NCBI GenBank assembly: GCA_963710165.1
Contig: CAVPYZ010000001.1
Span: 124,001-188,000 of the forward strand
DNA: 64,000 nucleotides
Origin: JACKIP01 sp963710165
Lineage (GTDB): Bacteria > Pseudomonadota > Alphaproteobacteria > Micavibrionales > Micavibrionaceae
Direction of reading: 5' to 3'
Shown: one piece after another, positions 43,469 through 52,628 of the stretch
Layout: the number at the start of each line of letters is the position of its first letter
Numbering within the stretch: position 1 is the stretch's first letter
Translations under genes and position numbers: made by a program
Notes under the pieces: generated by a model
Databases searched by the model: none
Seen by the model: only the letters and a program-made list of their open reading frames with translations
Told to the model about the DNA's origin: nothing

Positions 43469-44918
43469 TCAGGGGACAACCAGTACGCGCACAATATTAT
43501 TTTCAACAGAAGGCGAAATTTTAGAGTCTTCGCAAATCGAATTAAAACAACATTATCCAAAGGCAGGCTGGGTTGAGCAAGATGCCAATGATATATGGCA
43601 AGATGTCTTGCAAACAGCGCGTCAGGTTGTAAAAAACTCTAATGCAATAGATAATATTGCGGCAATCGGCATTACAAATCAGCGAGAGACGGTCATTTTG
43701 TGGGATCGTCAAACAGGTAAGCCGGTTTATAATGCAATTGTTTGGCAAGATCGGCGTACGGCTGATTTTTGCAAATCCTTAAAAGAAAAAGGTCTGGAAG
43801 ATACCGTTACATCAAAAACAGGCTTGCTAATTGATCCATACTTTTCATGCAGCAAAATTTCTTGGGTATTGCAGCATAATGAGGAAGCCAGAGAGTTAGC
43901 GGATAAAGGACAGCTTGCTTTTGGAACAGTTGACAGCTTTCTGGTATGGAAACTGACAGGCGGTAAACAGCATGTAACTGATATTACCAACGCCTCACGC
44001 ACGGGGCTATATAACATTGTAACACAAGAATGGGATGATGAATTGTTGCAGATTTATGATATTCCCAAAAATATTCTGCCGGAAGTCAAAGACAGCGTTG
44101 CGTTATTTGGTGAAACAGACAAAGACATTTTTGGCAAAGTTTTACCGATTGGCGGCATTGCAGGTGATCAGCAAGCGGCATTATTCGGACAATGTTGTTT
44201 TGAAAAAGGGATGATCAAATCAACTTACGGCACCGGATGCTTTGCATTAATGAATATCGGTCAGGACTTCGTAAAAAGTAAAAACAGACTTTTAACAACG
44301 CCTGCCTACCGCTTAAACGGCGAAATTCATTATGCCGTGGAGGGGTCAATATTCATGGCGGGTGCTGTTGTGCAATGGTTACGCGACGAATTGCACATGA
44401 TCGACGAGGCTAGCGAAACTGAGGCATTAGCATATTCTGTCGAAGATAATAATGGTGTGTATCTGATACCCGCCTTTACCGGTTTGGGCGCACCACATTG
44501 GAAACCAGATGCACGAGCGGCGATTATGGGGCTGACACGTGGCGCAAACAGCGCGCACATTGCGCGGGCGGCATTAGAAGCGCAAGCCTATCAAACCAAA
44601 GATTTATTAGGCGCGATGGAATCTGATTCCGGTATTCAGGCAAACCGGCTGCGTGTTGATGGCGGCTTGGTAGCCAATAAGTTTGTGACACAGTTTCTGG
44701 CGGATACCCTGCAAAGACCGATTGACGTTCCCAAGATAACCGAAACCACAGCGCTGGGCGCCGCGTATCTAGCGGGGCTTTATGCCGGAATATATAAAGA
44801 TCTGGATGATTTATCACAAAGATGGCAGGAAGATAAAATATTCGAACCTGAAATGCCAGAAGATCAAAGTGAAAAACTTTATAAAGAATGGCTAGGATAT
44901 CTTTCTTTATTCACGTGA
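43434..44918 (+). CDS. glpK: glycerol kinase
   Basis: A 494-residue FGGY-family kinase that phosphorylates glycerol to glycerol-3-phosphate. The ATP-binding loop LALDQGTTSTRTILF, the glycerol-binding ITNQRETVILWDRQTGKPV and IVWQDRRTADFC, and the FGGY signatures (GGIAGDQQAALFGQ, YLIPAFTGLGAPHWKPDARA, LRVDGGLVANKF) are all in place. The start codon lies inside the glpD end. Together with glpD it forms a complete two-step route from glycerol to dihydroxyacetone phosphate. Confidence 0.96.
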   Translation: MGLQNPLILALDQGTTSTRTILFSTEGEILESSQIELKQHYPKAGWVEQDANDIWQDVLQTARQVVKNSNAIDNIAAIGITNQRETVILWDRQTGKPVYNAIVWQDRRTADFCKSLKEKGLEDTVTSKTGLLIDPYFSCSKISWVLQHNEEARELADKGQLAFGTVDSFLVWKLTGGKQHVTDITNASRTGLYNIVTQEWDDELLQIYDIPKNILPEVKDSVALFGETDKDIFGKVLPIGGIAGDQQAALFGQCCFEKGMIKSTYGTGCFALMNIGQDFVKSKNRLLTTPAYRLNGEIHYAVEGSIFMAGAVVQWLRDELHMIDEASETEALAYSVEDNNGVYLIPAFTGLGAPHWKPDARAAIMGLTRGANSAHIARAALEAQAYQTKDLLGAMESDSGIQANRLRVDGGLVANKFVTQFLADTLQRPIDVPKITETTALGAAYLAGLYAGIYKDLDDLSQRWQEDKIFEPEMPEDQSEKLYKEWLGYLSLFT

Positions 44919-45008
44919 AACGCTTTATTTAAATTCTGCACGTCAATAGACTCAATCCTGCTGATCTGCTATCACAAAGGCAGATACATTTTAAACGTGA
45001 GGATAGTT

Positions 45009-46178
45009 ATGAATAAGACTTTGATGCAATACCTTGATAAAGCAATGACACAACTGGATGACCTTGGGTTACTTCCGGCAAAGCAAGAAGAAGCGCCAGT
45101 TTTGGCTCTGATCAATCAAATCGCAGAGATTGACCATGAAAAAGTAACCCTGATTGCCAGGACATTGTCAAATGCGTCCTTATTCAACGAAGTCGTTCGT
45201 GAGCAGGTGAAGGAAATGCAATATGGCGAACGCTATGAAGCGATTGCGGGTAAGTTTGATTCCATTCGAAAAGATGCAAAAGCGTTGGTCGAACAAGTTG
45301 AAGACGGCGAAATTGATACATTCGAGCGTATGGGCAATTTATGGATGAAAGTGACGCGTGGTGATATTTCTGCGCGTTTCGATGATATTAAAGATATTTA
45401 TCTTGATGTGTCCAAGGATACAAAAGAGCAAATCGAGCGTGAAGCCACCATACTTGCCGCTTATATGGATTTCCGCGGTGCGTTAAAACAATCCGAAGTG
45501 CTGGCACTGGAAGTTCTGGAAACGGCCGAGGCGCGTCTAAAAACATCACAGGAAACGTTAAATGCCGCCTCAGAAGCTGTTTCAACATATGAGGGTGAAG
45601 ATCCTGTCGCGCGCGCAAAATTGGAATTAGACCGGGATGAGAAACTTCGCGCCTTGCAGGAAGAAGATGCGCGCTATCAAATTGTTAAAGACCTGTCAGA
45701 CAACCTCACTGTTGGATATAATACATCTGAAGTGGTAATGGCGCGACTACAACAAACAACGAGCGCGAAAAAACGCGTTTATGCCCAGTCAATCAGCTTT
45801 TTCTCAACCAACGAAACGGTTCTTACCGCTTTATCAGCTTCTTTCACGGGCCTGCATGGCCTACATGAGAGCACGCAAACCCTGAATAAAATGAAAGAGG
45901 GCGTCGAAAAATCTCTCGAAACATTATCTGAAATCGGTAACGTTGTTCAGCAAGAAGCGTTGAAAGCAGGATACGGTCCAACCGTGCGCGCAGAGGCGGT
46001 ACAAAAACTGGTCGATGCTGTTGTAAAATATCAGGAAGACTCACGCGAAATAATCGCTGAGATGCGGAAGCTCTCCACGGAAAATGCGCAGGAAATTCGT
46101 GATGTTGTCGAAGATGGCAAGCGTCGTATGGCGAAGTTAACGCAGCAAAGCGCGCAAAGCGTTGCGATTGCGGCTTAA
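45009..46178 (+). CDS. coiled-coil protein of a three-gene cell-envelope operon
   Basis: A 389-residue, mostly alpha-helical protein without signal peptide or membrane segment. I chose ATG 45009, with GAGGA at 44999-45003, over the in-frame GTG at 44997. Long amphipathic helices run throughout (EGDPVARAKLELDRDEKLRAL-type heptads in the middle), and the C-terminus (VEDGKRRMAKLTQQSAQSV) is basic. The arrangement loosely resembles TelA-like toxic-anion-resistance proteins, and similar genes called 'cell surface protein' sit next to DUF6384 genes in other proteobacteria; that is recalled context, not proof. Gap to the next gene is 19 bases. Confidence 0.65.
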   Translation: MNKTLMQYLDKAMTQLDDLGLLPAKQEEAPVLALINQIAEIDHEKVTLIARTLSNASLFNEVVREQVKEMQYGERYEAIAGKFDSIRKDAKALVEQVEDGEIDTFERMGNLWMKVTRGDISARFDDIKDIYLDVSKDTKEQIEREATILAAYMDFRGALKQSEVLALEVLETAEARLKTSQETLNAASEAVSTYEGEDPVARAKLELDRDEKLRALQEEDARYQIVKDLSDNLTVGYNTSEVVMARLQQTTSAKKRVYAQSISFFSTNETVLTALSASFTGLHGLHESTQTLNKMKEGVEKSLETLSEIGNVVQQEALKAGYGPTVRAEAVQKLVDAVVKYQEDSREIIAEMRKLSTENAQEIRDVVEDGKRRMAKLTQQSAQSVAIAA

Positions 46179-46197
46179 CTGATAAGGAATAGTTTCC

Positions 46198-47145
46198 GTG
46201 ACGAGCGTCAGCATACCTCCTGAAATAAAATCTGCGCCCATGGATGATGTTATGTTGGCCATGGACGTTGTTGATACGTTGCGGCACAGCTCTCGCTTAA
46301 TTGAAAAAGAACTGGACGCTGCAGGGCAAGATCAGCGGCTACTGAAGCGGTTGCGCGATATTTATTCTAATCAGGGGATCGATGTTCCTGATTACATTTT
46401 GAAGGAAGGCGTACAGGCTCTGCGTGAAGATCGTTTCCGTTATGAACCTACGCCCTCCGATTTTAAAAGAAAACTCGCCGAAATATATGTATCTCGCGCA
46501 AAATGGGGGCGCTTGGTACTTGCGATATGCGGTGCATTGGCCATCAGTCTTTTAAGTTATTATGCCTTATGGGTTTATCCTAAATACGCACAACAAAATG
46601 CGGTGCAGATAGAACTTTCTCAAACACTTCCGTCTTATTTCGAAAGCGCGTTCAAACGCGTAGAGATTATCGCCAATGATCAAAGTATTATCGAGCAAGC
46701 AGAAGAGATTAAAGATAGAGGCTTAAAAGCAACCTTATACAAAGACGTAACGCTTGCACGCGCGCAGCAAGAAAAGATGCGCCAGATCTTAAATACATTA
46801 GAGCAAGCATATGTTTTAAAAGTTGTGGGCAACCCAAATGAATCTTCGGGCGTGTGGCGCGTGCCGGATAATAATTCGGACGCGCGTAATTATTATTTGA
46901 TTGTGCAACCTTTTGATAAAAATGGTAATGTCATTCCTCTCACAATCATAAATGAAGAAAGCAATAAAAGCGTTGAGACAAAGAAATTCGGAGTGAGAGT
47001 TTCAGAAAGCGTATTTGAGTCTATTCGTCGCGATAAACAGGATGACGGCATCATTCAGAATAATATCGTCGCAACCAAGGCGCGCGGTGATTTGGAGCCT
47101 GTCTATAGTATCAGCGTTCTTAACGGTAGGATAACAGAGTGGTGA
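46198..47145 (+). CDS. DUF6384-like membrane protein
   Basis: A 315-residue protein with a conserved N-terminal helical part (MDDVMLAMDVVDTLRHSSRL, RLRDIYSNQGIDVPDYILKE, GVQALREDRFRYEPTP), one membrane helix (about residues 101-122, RLVLAICGALAISLLSYYAL) and an extracytoplasmic C-terminal region. The N-terminal pattern matches what I recall of DUF6384; function unknown. The start is GTG at 46198 with AAGGAATAG upstream. It is the middle gene of the three-gene operon and so probably the membrane anchor for its coiled-coil neighbours. Confidence 0.68.
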   Translation: MTSVSIPPEIKSAPMDDVMLAMDVVDTLRHSSRLIEKELDAAGQDQRLLKRLRDIYSNQGIDVPDYILKEGVQALREDRFRYEPTPSDFKRKLAEIYVSRAKWGRLVLAICGALAISLLSYYALWVYPKYAQQNAVQIELSQTLPSYFESAFKRVEIIANDQSIIEQAEEIKDRGLKATLYKDVTLARAQQEKMRQILNTLEQAYVLKVVGNPNESSGVWRVPDNNSDARNYYLIVQPFDKNGNVIPLTIINEESNKSVETKKFGVRVSESVFESIRRDKQDDGIIQNNIVATKARGDLEPVYSISVLNGRITEW

Positions 47146-47152
47146 TGCAAAG

Positions 47153-48580
47153 ATGAGTCGCAACGGACAGGAAATGCTTTCGGACATAAACAGCGAAGCC
47201 GCCAAGCTTCGTGAACGCATTGTACGTTTGAACGAAAAAGTATCTGAAACAAATTCGGAAATAGAAGCGCTTCATCAGGAAAAAGCGACGATCTATCTGA
47301 ATTTGGCAGAACTGCGTTATGATTTGCTTGATAATAACACTGCGACAGGAAAACTTTATAAAGCAGAAGAAGAAGCCCGCAGTTACTTAGGTCAACGCCA
47401 ATCAACACGACAACAACTTGATAAAGAGCTGGAGAAAAACCAGTCACAGCAATTGTCTTTAGAGCAAAAAAGAAAAACGGTTCAGGATAGAATTGATAAT
47501 TTTGCAACCAAAATAAAAAATGCCGAAGAAAAAACACTAAAAGCACTTGAAAAATCACCGGAATACAAAGCTGGGCAAAACCAGCTTGAAATGACTGAAC
47601 TTCAAATTTTGCGTATTGAAAGTAAAATTATCCTTGCCCGCGAGGATTACGAAGCCAAAGTCATCCCCTATTATGCAGACCCCTTATTTAAATACTTGTG
47701 GGATAGCGGTTATGGCACGAGTGCTTATAAAAAAAGCGGTTTGTCACGCCTTATGGATGCGTGGGTTGCAGATGTAGCGGATTATGAGCCTGCCAGACGT
47801 AATTACGCCATGTTATCCGGTATTCCGGAGAAGCTAGAATTACATAAAAATTATCTTGAAGAGCGTATTATAGAACTCGATAAGCAAATGGCGCATTTGG
47901 AAGAAACGGCGTTTGAAAAAGACGGCATATTGGTCATGCGTCATGAATATCTGGCGAAACGTAATGCCTTATTACAAATTGATACAGAGCTAAAACAGTT
48001 AGAAGTCCGCTACCATGAAATACTGGCACAAAAAGAAAAATTCTCAAGTAATACCGATCAGTTTTATAGCGGCGCAATCAAAAAGCTCAACGATCTTTAT
48101 CAAAGTAAAAGCCTATTCAACCTTCGCCGCAATGCCGCAGCCACCCCGACAAAAGAAGATGATAAATTAATACGTTCATTATTTGAAATCGATAAGTATC
48201 TTGAAAAACTTGAAGACGAACTATCCGAATATAAAAGCAGTTTAAGACAAGAGGAGTGGCGTCTGACCGAAGTACAAAATGTTCGTCAAACATTTAAAGA
48301 TAAAAAATACGATAGTAAACAGACGACCTTTCGTGACGGCAACATGTTTAGCGTCCTGCTAGGGCAATTTGTTGTCGGTATTATTACCAATGAGTATTTC
48401 TGGCGGGCAGTTGGCAATTTATGTGCGGAAATATTCGATGAACTTGATTTGGACGATCTGTTTGATGTGGATGATTTATTCGAAAACGATAAACGCAAAT
48501 ATAGAAAGCGCAGATCCAGAAAATCACGTTCGTCCCGCTCAAAATCTAAGGGCGGGTTTCGTACAGGGGGCAGATTTTAA
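47153..48580 (+). CDS. coiled-coil protein with an Arg/Ser-rich tail
   Basis: A 475-residue soluble protein dominated by two long coiled-coil regions (about 5-165 and 245-400). Between them is a short non-coiled part with YYADPLFKYLWDSGYGTSAY. A hydrophobic patch near 395-425 (FSVLLGQFVVGIITNEYFWR) precedes an acidic stretch (ELDLDDLFDVDDLFENDK) and a basic tail KRRSRKSRSSRSKSKGG. The alternating acidic and RS-rich ends suggest binding to nucleic acid or membrane phospholipid. I do not recognise a family. It begins 7 bases after the DUF6384-like gene and its stop overlaps the convergent anti-sigma-like gene by 4 bases. Confidence 0.65.
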   Translation: MSRNGQEMLSDINSEAAKLRERIVRLNEKVSETNSEIEALHQEKATIYLNLAELRYDLLDNNTATGKLYKAEEEARSYLGQRQSTRQQLDKELEKNQSQQLSLEQKRKTVQDRIDNFATKIKNAEEKTLKALEKSPEYKAGQNQLEMTELQILRIESKIILAREDYEAKVIPYYADPLFKYLWDSGYGTSAYKKSGLSRLMDAWVADVADYEPARRNYAMLSGIPEKLELHKNYLEERIIELDKQMAHLEETAFEKDGILVMRHEYLAKRNALLQIDTELKQLEVRYHEILAQKEKFSSNTDQFYSGAIKKLNDLYQSKSLFNLRRNAAATPTKEDDKLIRSLFEIDKYLEKLEDELSEYKSSLRQEEWRLTEVQNVRQTFKDKKYDSKQTTFRDGNMFSVLLGQFVVGIITNEYFWRAVGNLCAEIFDELDLDDLFDVDDLFENDKRKYRKRRSRKSRSSRSKSKGGFRTGGRF

Positions 48581-48765
48581 TGTTCCTGTTTTGATTTCCA
48601 CCAGCGTTTAAGAAGTAATTTTTGTCTAAATAAGGATTTATATTTTTTAAGCGCCTGTGGGTCATCCGCTAATCTGTTCAAAACGGTATGATACGTTTTT
48701 TTATCAAGTTCATTATCAATAAATGCTTCAATATCATATTCAGCGATTTTAATAATATTTGACAT
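48577..48765 (-). CDS. anti-sigma-factor-like protein, 62 residues
   Basis: A small cytoplasmic protein whose N-terminus resembles the helical sigma-binding part of alphaproteobacterial anti-sigma factors (ESxLHAyvDGeLd pattern; here YDIEAFIDNELDKKTYHTVL and DDPQALKKYKSLFRQ). It lacks the zinc-binding HxxxCxxC of ZAS-type proteins and has no membrane helix. The ribosome site GAAGGAAAA precedes the ATG. Its likely partner is the ECF sigma factor at 51214-51720, with the hybrid kinase gene between them. A GGAAC-type promoter lies 35 bases upstream. Confidence 0.55.
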   Translation of the reverse strand: MSNIIKIAEYDIEAFIDNELDKKTYHTVLNRLADDPQALKKYKSLFRQKLLLKRWWKSKQEH

Positions 48766-48800
48766 TTTTCCTTCGTTTTCTTTTCAAAGTGTACTTATCA

Positions 48801-48826
48801 TACGTATTTGTCGGGCTTTCAGTTCC
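48801..48826 (-). promoter_or_regulatory. EcfG-type promoter upstream of the anti-sigma-like gene
   Basis: On the minus strand GGAAC, a 17-base spacer, then CGTA. The alphaproteobacterial general-stress consensus is GGAAC-N16/17-CGTT, so this has one mismatch in the -10. The start codon is 35 bases downstream. Confidence 0.5.
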
Positions 48827-48875
48827 TTTCAATTTTTTACAGTAATGAAGATATAAATAATTGCTTTTTTATAAT

Positions 48876-48895
48876 AAATAGTTTTATAACTATTT
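48876..48895. repeat. AT-rich inverted repeat upstream of the hybrid kinase gene
   Basis: AAATAGTT / AACTATTT, a perfect 8-bp inverted repeat with a 4-base loop (TTAT), in the 235-base gap between the anti-sigma-like gene and the kinase. It could be an operator or a weak transcript-end signal; no T run follows. Confidence 0.4.
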
Positions 48896-48979
48896 TATAT
48901 GTTAAAGTAAAAGCCTCATTGAGGACATATACGATTTTAACGCAATTTATTATTAGCGGGTTTTTATTACTATATTAAA

Positions 48980-48999
48980 CATCGCAGACTAAGGCGATG
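48980..48999 (+). promoter_or_regulatory. hairpin over the start region of the hybrid kinase
   Basis: CATCGC / GCGATG 6-bp stem with an 8-base loop, ending one base before the ATG at 49001. The only ribosome-site-like bases (AAGG at 48991-48994) fall in the loop and stem edge, so folding could limit translation. Confidence 0.4.
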
Positions 49000-49000
49000 C

Positions 49001-51217
49001 ATGGACAAAATTTTTCTAAGAAATTTCTTTCTTTTTATATTAATTCTTTTTATCTGTTCCGGCAGTTTAATCTTTGGATTAATAAAATCTGAGCGTGAGC
49101 TGGCAGAGACAGATAAGTGGGTTCTGCACACCAATACAGTTATTACAAAATCCGAAGACGTTTCAACCGCAATTGAGGGCATGTTATCTTCACAAAGGGG
49201 CTACCTCCTAACTGCGGATAAAAGTTTTCTAACGACATATGACCGTAGAAAGTTGCATGTATCTGAAAATCTGGCCGATCTGGCTGACTTAACAATGGAT
49301 AATCCTTCCCAGCAGATGCGTTTGAAAGAGCTGCAAAGTTATTTCATAGAATTTTCTAAGAAATTAGAGAATAGATCCCAAAATGTTTCACCAGATTTTT
49401 TTGATAATGATGATTTGAATGAAATGAATGCAGTGAATGCCATTCGCAATAATATCAGTATGGTGAATGGGTCTTTTCTAGCGGAAGAGTATGAGCTTCT
49501 TCAAAAAAGAGTTGAAGTTGTTTCAAATAAAAAGAGTCAATATTTTTATATACTTCTAATAGGTGTCGTCATAGGAAGTATATTGCTATTAATTTTTAAC
49601 GGCTTTTTATTCCGTGCTCAAAGCAAACGTACGCTTGTTGAAGAATCGTTGAAAGAAACGGAAGATCGTTTTGCCTTAGCGGTAGAAGGTGCCCAAGACG
49701 GCATTTTTGATTGGGATATAAAAAAACAGCAGGTTTTTTTCTCAAAACGCTATTTTGAATTATTAGGCGAAAATCAGGGGCCCCTCATCTCAACAACAGA
49801 TGAGTTTAAAAGTCGTATTCATCCTGAAGATGCCCCAAAAGTTTGGAGCTATGTTGAGCAATATTTGGCTGGGGGACTTTCAGAATATATTCAGGAATTT
49901 CGTATGAAGCATAAGTCCGGACGTTGTGTTTGGATACAATCGCGGGCAAAGGCCTTATTTGATAAAGACGGACAAGCCGTTCGTATGGTTGGTGCACACA
50001 CTGACATAAGTCATATTGTTGTGGCACAGGAAAAACTCAAACACGAAAAAGCGCAGGCAGAGAAAGCTAATCATTTAAAAAGTGAATTCTTAGCACATAT
50101 GAGTCATGAAATTCGTACTCCGTTGACGGCAATCAGCGGTATTGCAGAAATTATGCAACGTAATCAGGCAAACTTCGATCAAAAGCAAAAGCAGTTGGTT
50201 AACACACTGAATTCCAGTACAGCATCGCTCAAAGACCTGATCAATGATATTCTGGATTTCTCCCGTATTGAAAGCGGTGAGTTAGAATTGGATAATGAAA
50301 CATTTAATCTGCAAGAATTATTCGAAAGTGTTATCAGCATGATGTCTTTGCGCGCCGGTGAGCTGGGTGTCGAATTTATTTTTGATTTTGATAAAATTAA
50401 GGAACATAATTTTTTTGGTGATAAAAAACGCCTAAGACAAATCTTGGTTAATTTGATTGGAAACGGACTTAAGTTTACGGATAAAGGGTCTGTTACTGTC
50501 GCGGCTTATTATGAAGAAAGAGAAGGGGATGAATTCCTCCGCATAGATGTTTCTGATACTGGTATAGGAATTGCGCCAGAAAATTTTGATATTGTTTTTG
50601 AAAGATTTAAACAAGCAGATTTAACCGTATCAAGAAAATATGGTGGTACAGGTCTAGGTCTTCCCATATCACGCAATCTGGCTCAGCTAATGGGCGGTGA
50701 TATTTTTGTTACAAGTCAATTAGGTAGCGGATCTAAATTTTCTATCGTTATTCCACAAAAATTATCAGGGCAACAACCAAAAACAGATTATGATAAAACG
50801 ATTATTCTAAAAATGAATGATCGCATTAAACAAAATTTGAAGAATGAAACTAAAATTTTGCTCGTCGAAGATTATGAGGGAAATATAGTCGTTATTGGAT
50901 ATCTTCTGGATGACTTGGGTATAAGTTACGATATTGCAAAAACAGGTATTCAGGCATTAGAAGCATGGAAGAAAAATCATTATGATATCGTTCTTATGGA
51001 CATACAGATGCCGGAGATGGACGGTTTTGCAGCAACCTCAGAAATTCGAGCTATAGAAAAAGAAAAAGAGCTTGAGCGTACTCCTATAATCGGAATGACA
51101 GCTCACGCTCTTGTCGGGGATAAGGATAAATGTATAGAGGCAGGAATGGATTCTTATTTACCTAAGCCTATCGTCGAAGCAGATCTTAAGAGACAAATAC
51201 TTAGTTATATAAATTAA
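49001..51217 (+). CDS. membrane hybrid histidine kinase (CHASE3-like, PAS, kinase, receiver)
   Basis: A 738-residue hybrid sensor kinase. Membrane helix 1 (about 7-27) and helix 2 (about 184-204) flank a periplasmic CHASE3-like domain (SEDVSTAIEGMLSSQRGYLL). A PAS/PAC domain (about 215-345) follows, then HisKA with His369 in AHMSHEIRTPL, the HATPase (LVNLIGNGLKF N box, DTGIGIAPE, YGGTGLGLPIS) and a C-terminal receiver with Asp667 in IVLMDIQMPEM. No Hpt domain is present, so a separate phosphotransfer protein or direct partner is expected. It is convergent with the ECF sigma gene; their stops overlap by 4 bases. Context suggests input into the stress regulon. Confidence 0.92.
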   Translation: MDKIFLRNFFLFILILFICSGSLIFGLIKSERELAETDKWVLHTNTVITKSEDVSTAIEGMLSSQRGYLLTADKSFLTTYDRRKLHVSENLADLADLTMDNPSQQMRLKELQSYFIEFSKKLENRSQNVSPDFFDNDDLNEMNAVNAIRNNISMVNGSFLAEEYELLQKRVEVVSNKKSQYFYILLIGVVIGSILLLIFNGFLFRAQSKRTLVEESLKETEDRFALAVEGAQDGIFDWDIKKQQVFFSKRYFELLGENQGPLISTTDEFKSRIHPEDAPKVWSYVEQYLAGGLSEYIQEFRMKHKSGRCVWIQSRAKALFDKDGQAVRMVGAHTDISHIVVAQEKLKHEKAQAEKANHLKSEFLAHMSHEIRTPLTAISGIAEIMQRNQANFDQKQKQLVNTLNSSTASLKDLINDILDFSRIESGELELDNETFNLQELFESVISMMSLRAGELGVEFIFDFDKIKEHNFFGDKKRLRQILVNLIGNGLKFTDKGSVTVAAYYEEREGDEFLRIDVSDTGIGIAPENFDIVFERFKQADLTVSRKYGGTGLGLPISRNLAQLMGGDIFVTSQLGSGSKFSIVIPQKLSGQQPKTDYDKTIILKMNDRIKQNLKNETKILLVEDYEGNIVVIGYLLDDLGISYDIAKTGIQALEAWKKNHYDIVLMDIQMPEMDGFAATSEIRAIEKEKELERTPIIGMTAHALVGDKDKCIEAGMDSYLPKPIVEADLKRQILSYIN

Positions 51218-51720
51218 GCAGCTTTCTTTATTTCAGGTACATAATTGTCATTCATAACTTCTTGTAAACTGCTTCTGGCTCTTGAAAGACGTGAACGCAC
51301 AGTTCCAACTGGAATATCAAGTTTTTCAGCTACGTCTGCATAGGGCATTTCGTTTACACAAACCATCATAAGTATTTCACGATGCGTGTCTGACATCTTA
51401 TTTAAAGCGCTATCTAAATCTTGTATTTCCATCTCCAAATCTTGCTTTGGCTCAACTTTTTGTTTTTGGATATAATTTTCAGGATCATACTGACTTTCAA
51501 ATTTTACTTTTCTTCTATAGGCAGAAACGAAAAGATTATACATGATGCGTGATGTCCAACTGAAAAGATTACTATCAGTTTTGAATAAATGTTTTTTCTC
51601 TATAGCCCGCAAAACAGTAGATTGTAAAAGGTCATCTGCATCTGACATATTTTTTGTTAATTTCAACGCAAATTTTTTCAAATGATCTGTTTCTTGTAGT
51701 AAAGCTTCGTTAGCAAACAT
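51214..51720 (-). CDS. ECF sigma factor (EcfG-like)
   Basis: A 168-residue ECF sigma factor with region 2 (LTKNMSDADDLLQSTVLRAI, SWTSRIMYNLFVSAYRRK) and region 4 (LDSALNKMSDTHREILMMVC, then the helix-turn-helix YADVAEKLDIPVGTVRSRLS RAR). The YNLFVSAYRR segment is close to that of EcfG (ECF15), which controls the alphaproteobacterial general stress response. Promoter matches to its expected consensus are found around 48.8, 52.6 and 53.7 kb, next to stress-type genes. I did not see nepR or phyR. The start codon lies 129 bases from the divergent response regulator. Confidence 0.85.
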   Translation of the reverse strand: MFANEALLQETDHLKKFALKLTKNMSDADDLLQSTVLRAIEKKHLFKTDSNLFSWTSRIMYNLFVSAYRRKVKFESQYDPENYIQKQKVEPKQDLEMEIQDLDSALNKMSDTHREILMMVCVNEMPYADVAEKLDIPVGTVRSRLSRARSSLQEVMNDNYVPEIKKAA

Positions 51721-51848
51721 GGTTTATTCCTTTGTAAGTTAATTCTGAAATTAATTTACATTTTGAAGGTAACTGCAATTTTTCCTTTATGTATCGTTAA
51801 TGAAAAACTTTGTTTCTGTTCTGTAACAAATCGTATATATTATGTCTG

Positions 51849-52574
51849 ATGAAAAAAGGAACGATCTTAACTGTCGATGACGACAAAAATTTACAAACCG
51901 TTATGTGTCACTACCTAGAGGGGGAAGGATACAATATGTTGACGGCAAATAAGGTAAGTGAAGCGCTTGAGAAAATTGAGGGCGCAACAATTGATGTTGT
52001 CCTTCTGGATCTAAGCTTACCGGATGGGGAGGGGCTGTCTCTTATACCGCAATTCAAAGCTAAGACATCTGCTACAATTATAATTGTTTCTGGGAAAACA
52101 GATACGACAGAGAAAATTATCTGCCTTGAAATTGGTGCAGATGACTATATGACAAAGCCTTTCGAGATGAGGGAACTTGCTGCGCGTATCAAAGCCGTTG
52201 CACGCAGAAATATTGAATCGGCTCCAATAAATCCTGAAGCCCGTTCTAAAGTAAAAGAAAAAATTGTCTTCGAGAATGGCTGGTGTTTGGATCGTAGCCA
52301 GTATCAGGTTTTCAAACCGAATGAAGAATCAGCCGATCTAACTACGGGTGAATTTCAATTGCTAGAAGCTTTAATACTATCCCCTAATCGTGCGTTAAGC
52401 CGTGAAAGGCTTTTTGAGTTAACGCGTGACGGTGAATATGACGTTTATGATCGTGCGATAGATATTCAAATTGCACGTCTCAGAAAGAAAATGGACGATG
52501 ATAAAGAGGCGCCTGCTTTAATTAAAACCGTTCGGGGCGTCGGCTATATGTTTACCGGACATATAAATGTATAG
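51849..52574 (+). CDS. OmpR/PhoB-type response regulator
   Basis: A 241-residue response regulator. The start at 51849 (MKKGTILTVDDDKN) is the natural receiver beginning; an in-frame ATG 39 bases upstream adds an unconserved leader. The receiver (1-120) has the acidic pair Asp10-Asp11, phosphoacceptor Asp54 (VLLDLSLPDG) and the Thr/Lys switch residues (IVSGKTD, YMTKPFEMREL). The C-terminal winged helix (TTGEFQLLEALILSPNRALSR...; IDIQIARLRKKM; TVRGVGYMF) is OmpR-like. It is divergent from the ECF sigma gene and probably pairs with a kinase elsewhere or the hybrid kinase nearby. Confidence 0.93.
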   Translation: MKKGTILTVDDDKNLQTVMCHYLEGEGYNMLTANKVSEALEKIEGATIDVVLLDLSLPDGEGLSLIPQFKAKTSATIIIVSGKTDTTEKIICLEIGADDYMTKPFEMRELAARIKAVARRNIESAPINPEARSKVKEKIVFENGWCLDRSQYQVFKPNEESADLTTGEFQLLEALILSPNRALSRERLFELTRDGEYDVYDRAIDIQIARLRKKMDDDKEAPALIKTVRGVGYMFTGHINV

Positions 52575-52579
52575 GATAG

Positions 52580-52604
52580 GGAACTTATTACGCCCCTGTT
52601 TGTT
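52580..52604 (+). promoter_or_regulatory. EcfG-like promoter of the entericidin-like gene
   Basis: GGAAC, a 16-base spacer, then TGTT (consensus CGTT). The start codon of the lipoprotein gene lies 25 bases downstream, which fits a short leader with the GGAG ribosome site. Confidence 0.45.
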
Positions 52605-52628
52605 TATCTAAAAAATATGGAGATAAAC

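Noticed and set aside
48766..49000. Additional gene in the 235-base gap
   Set aside because: Only short frames rich in stops; the gap holds the promoter-like element and two inverted repeats instead.
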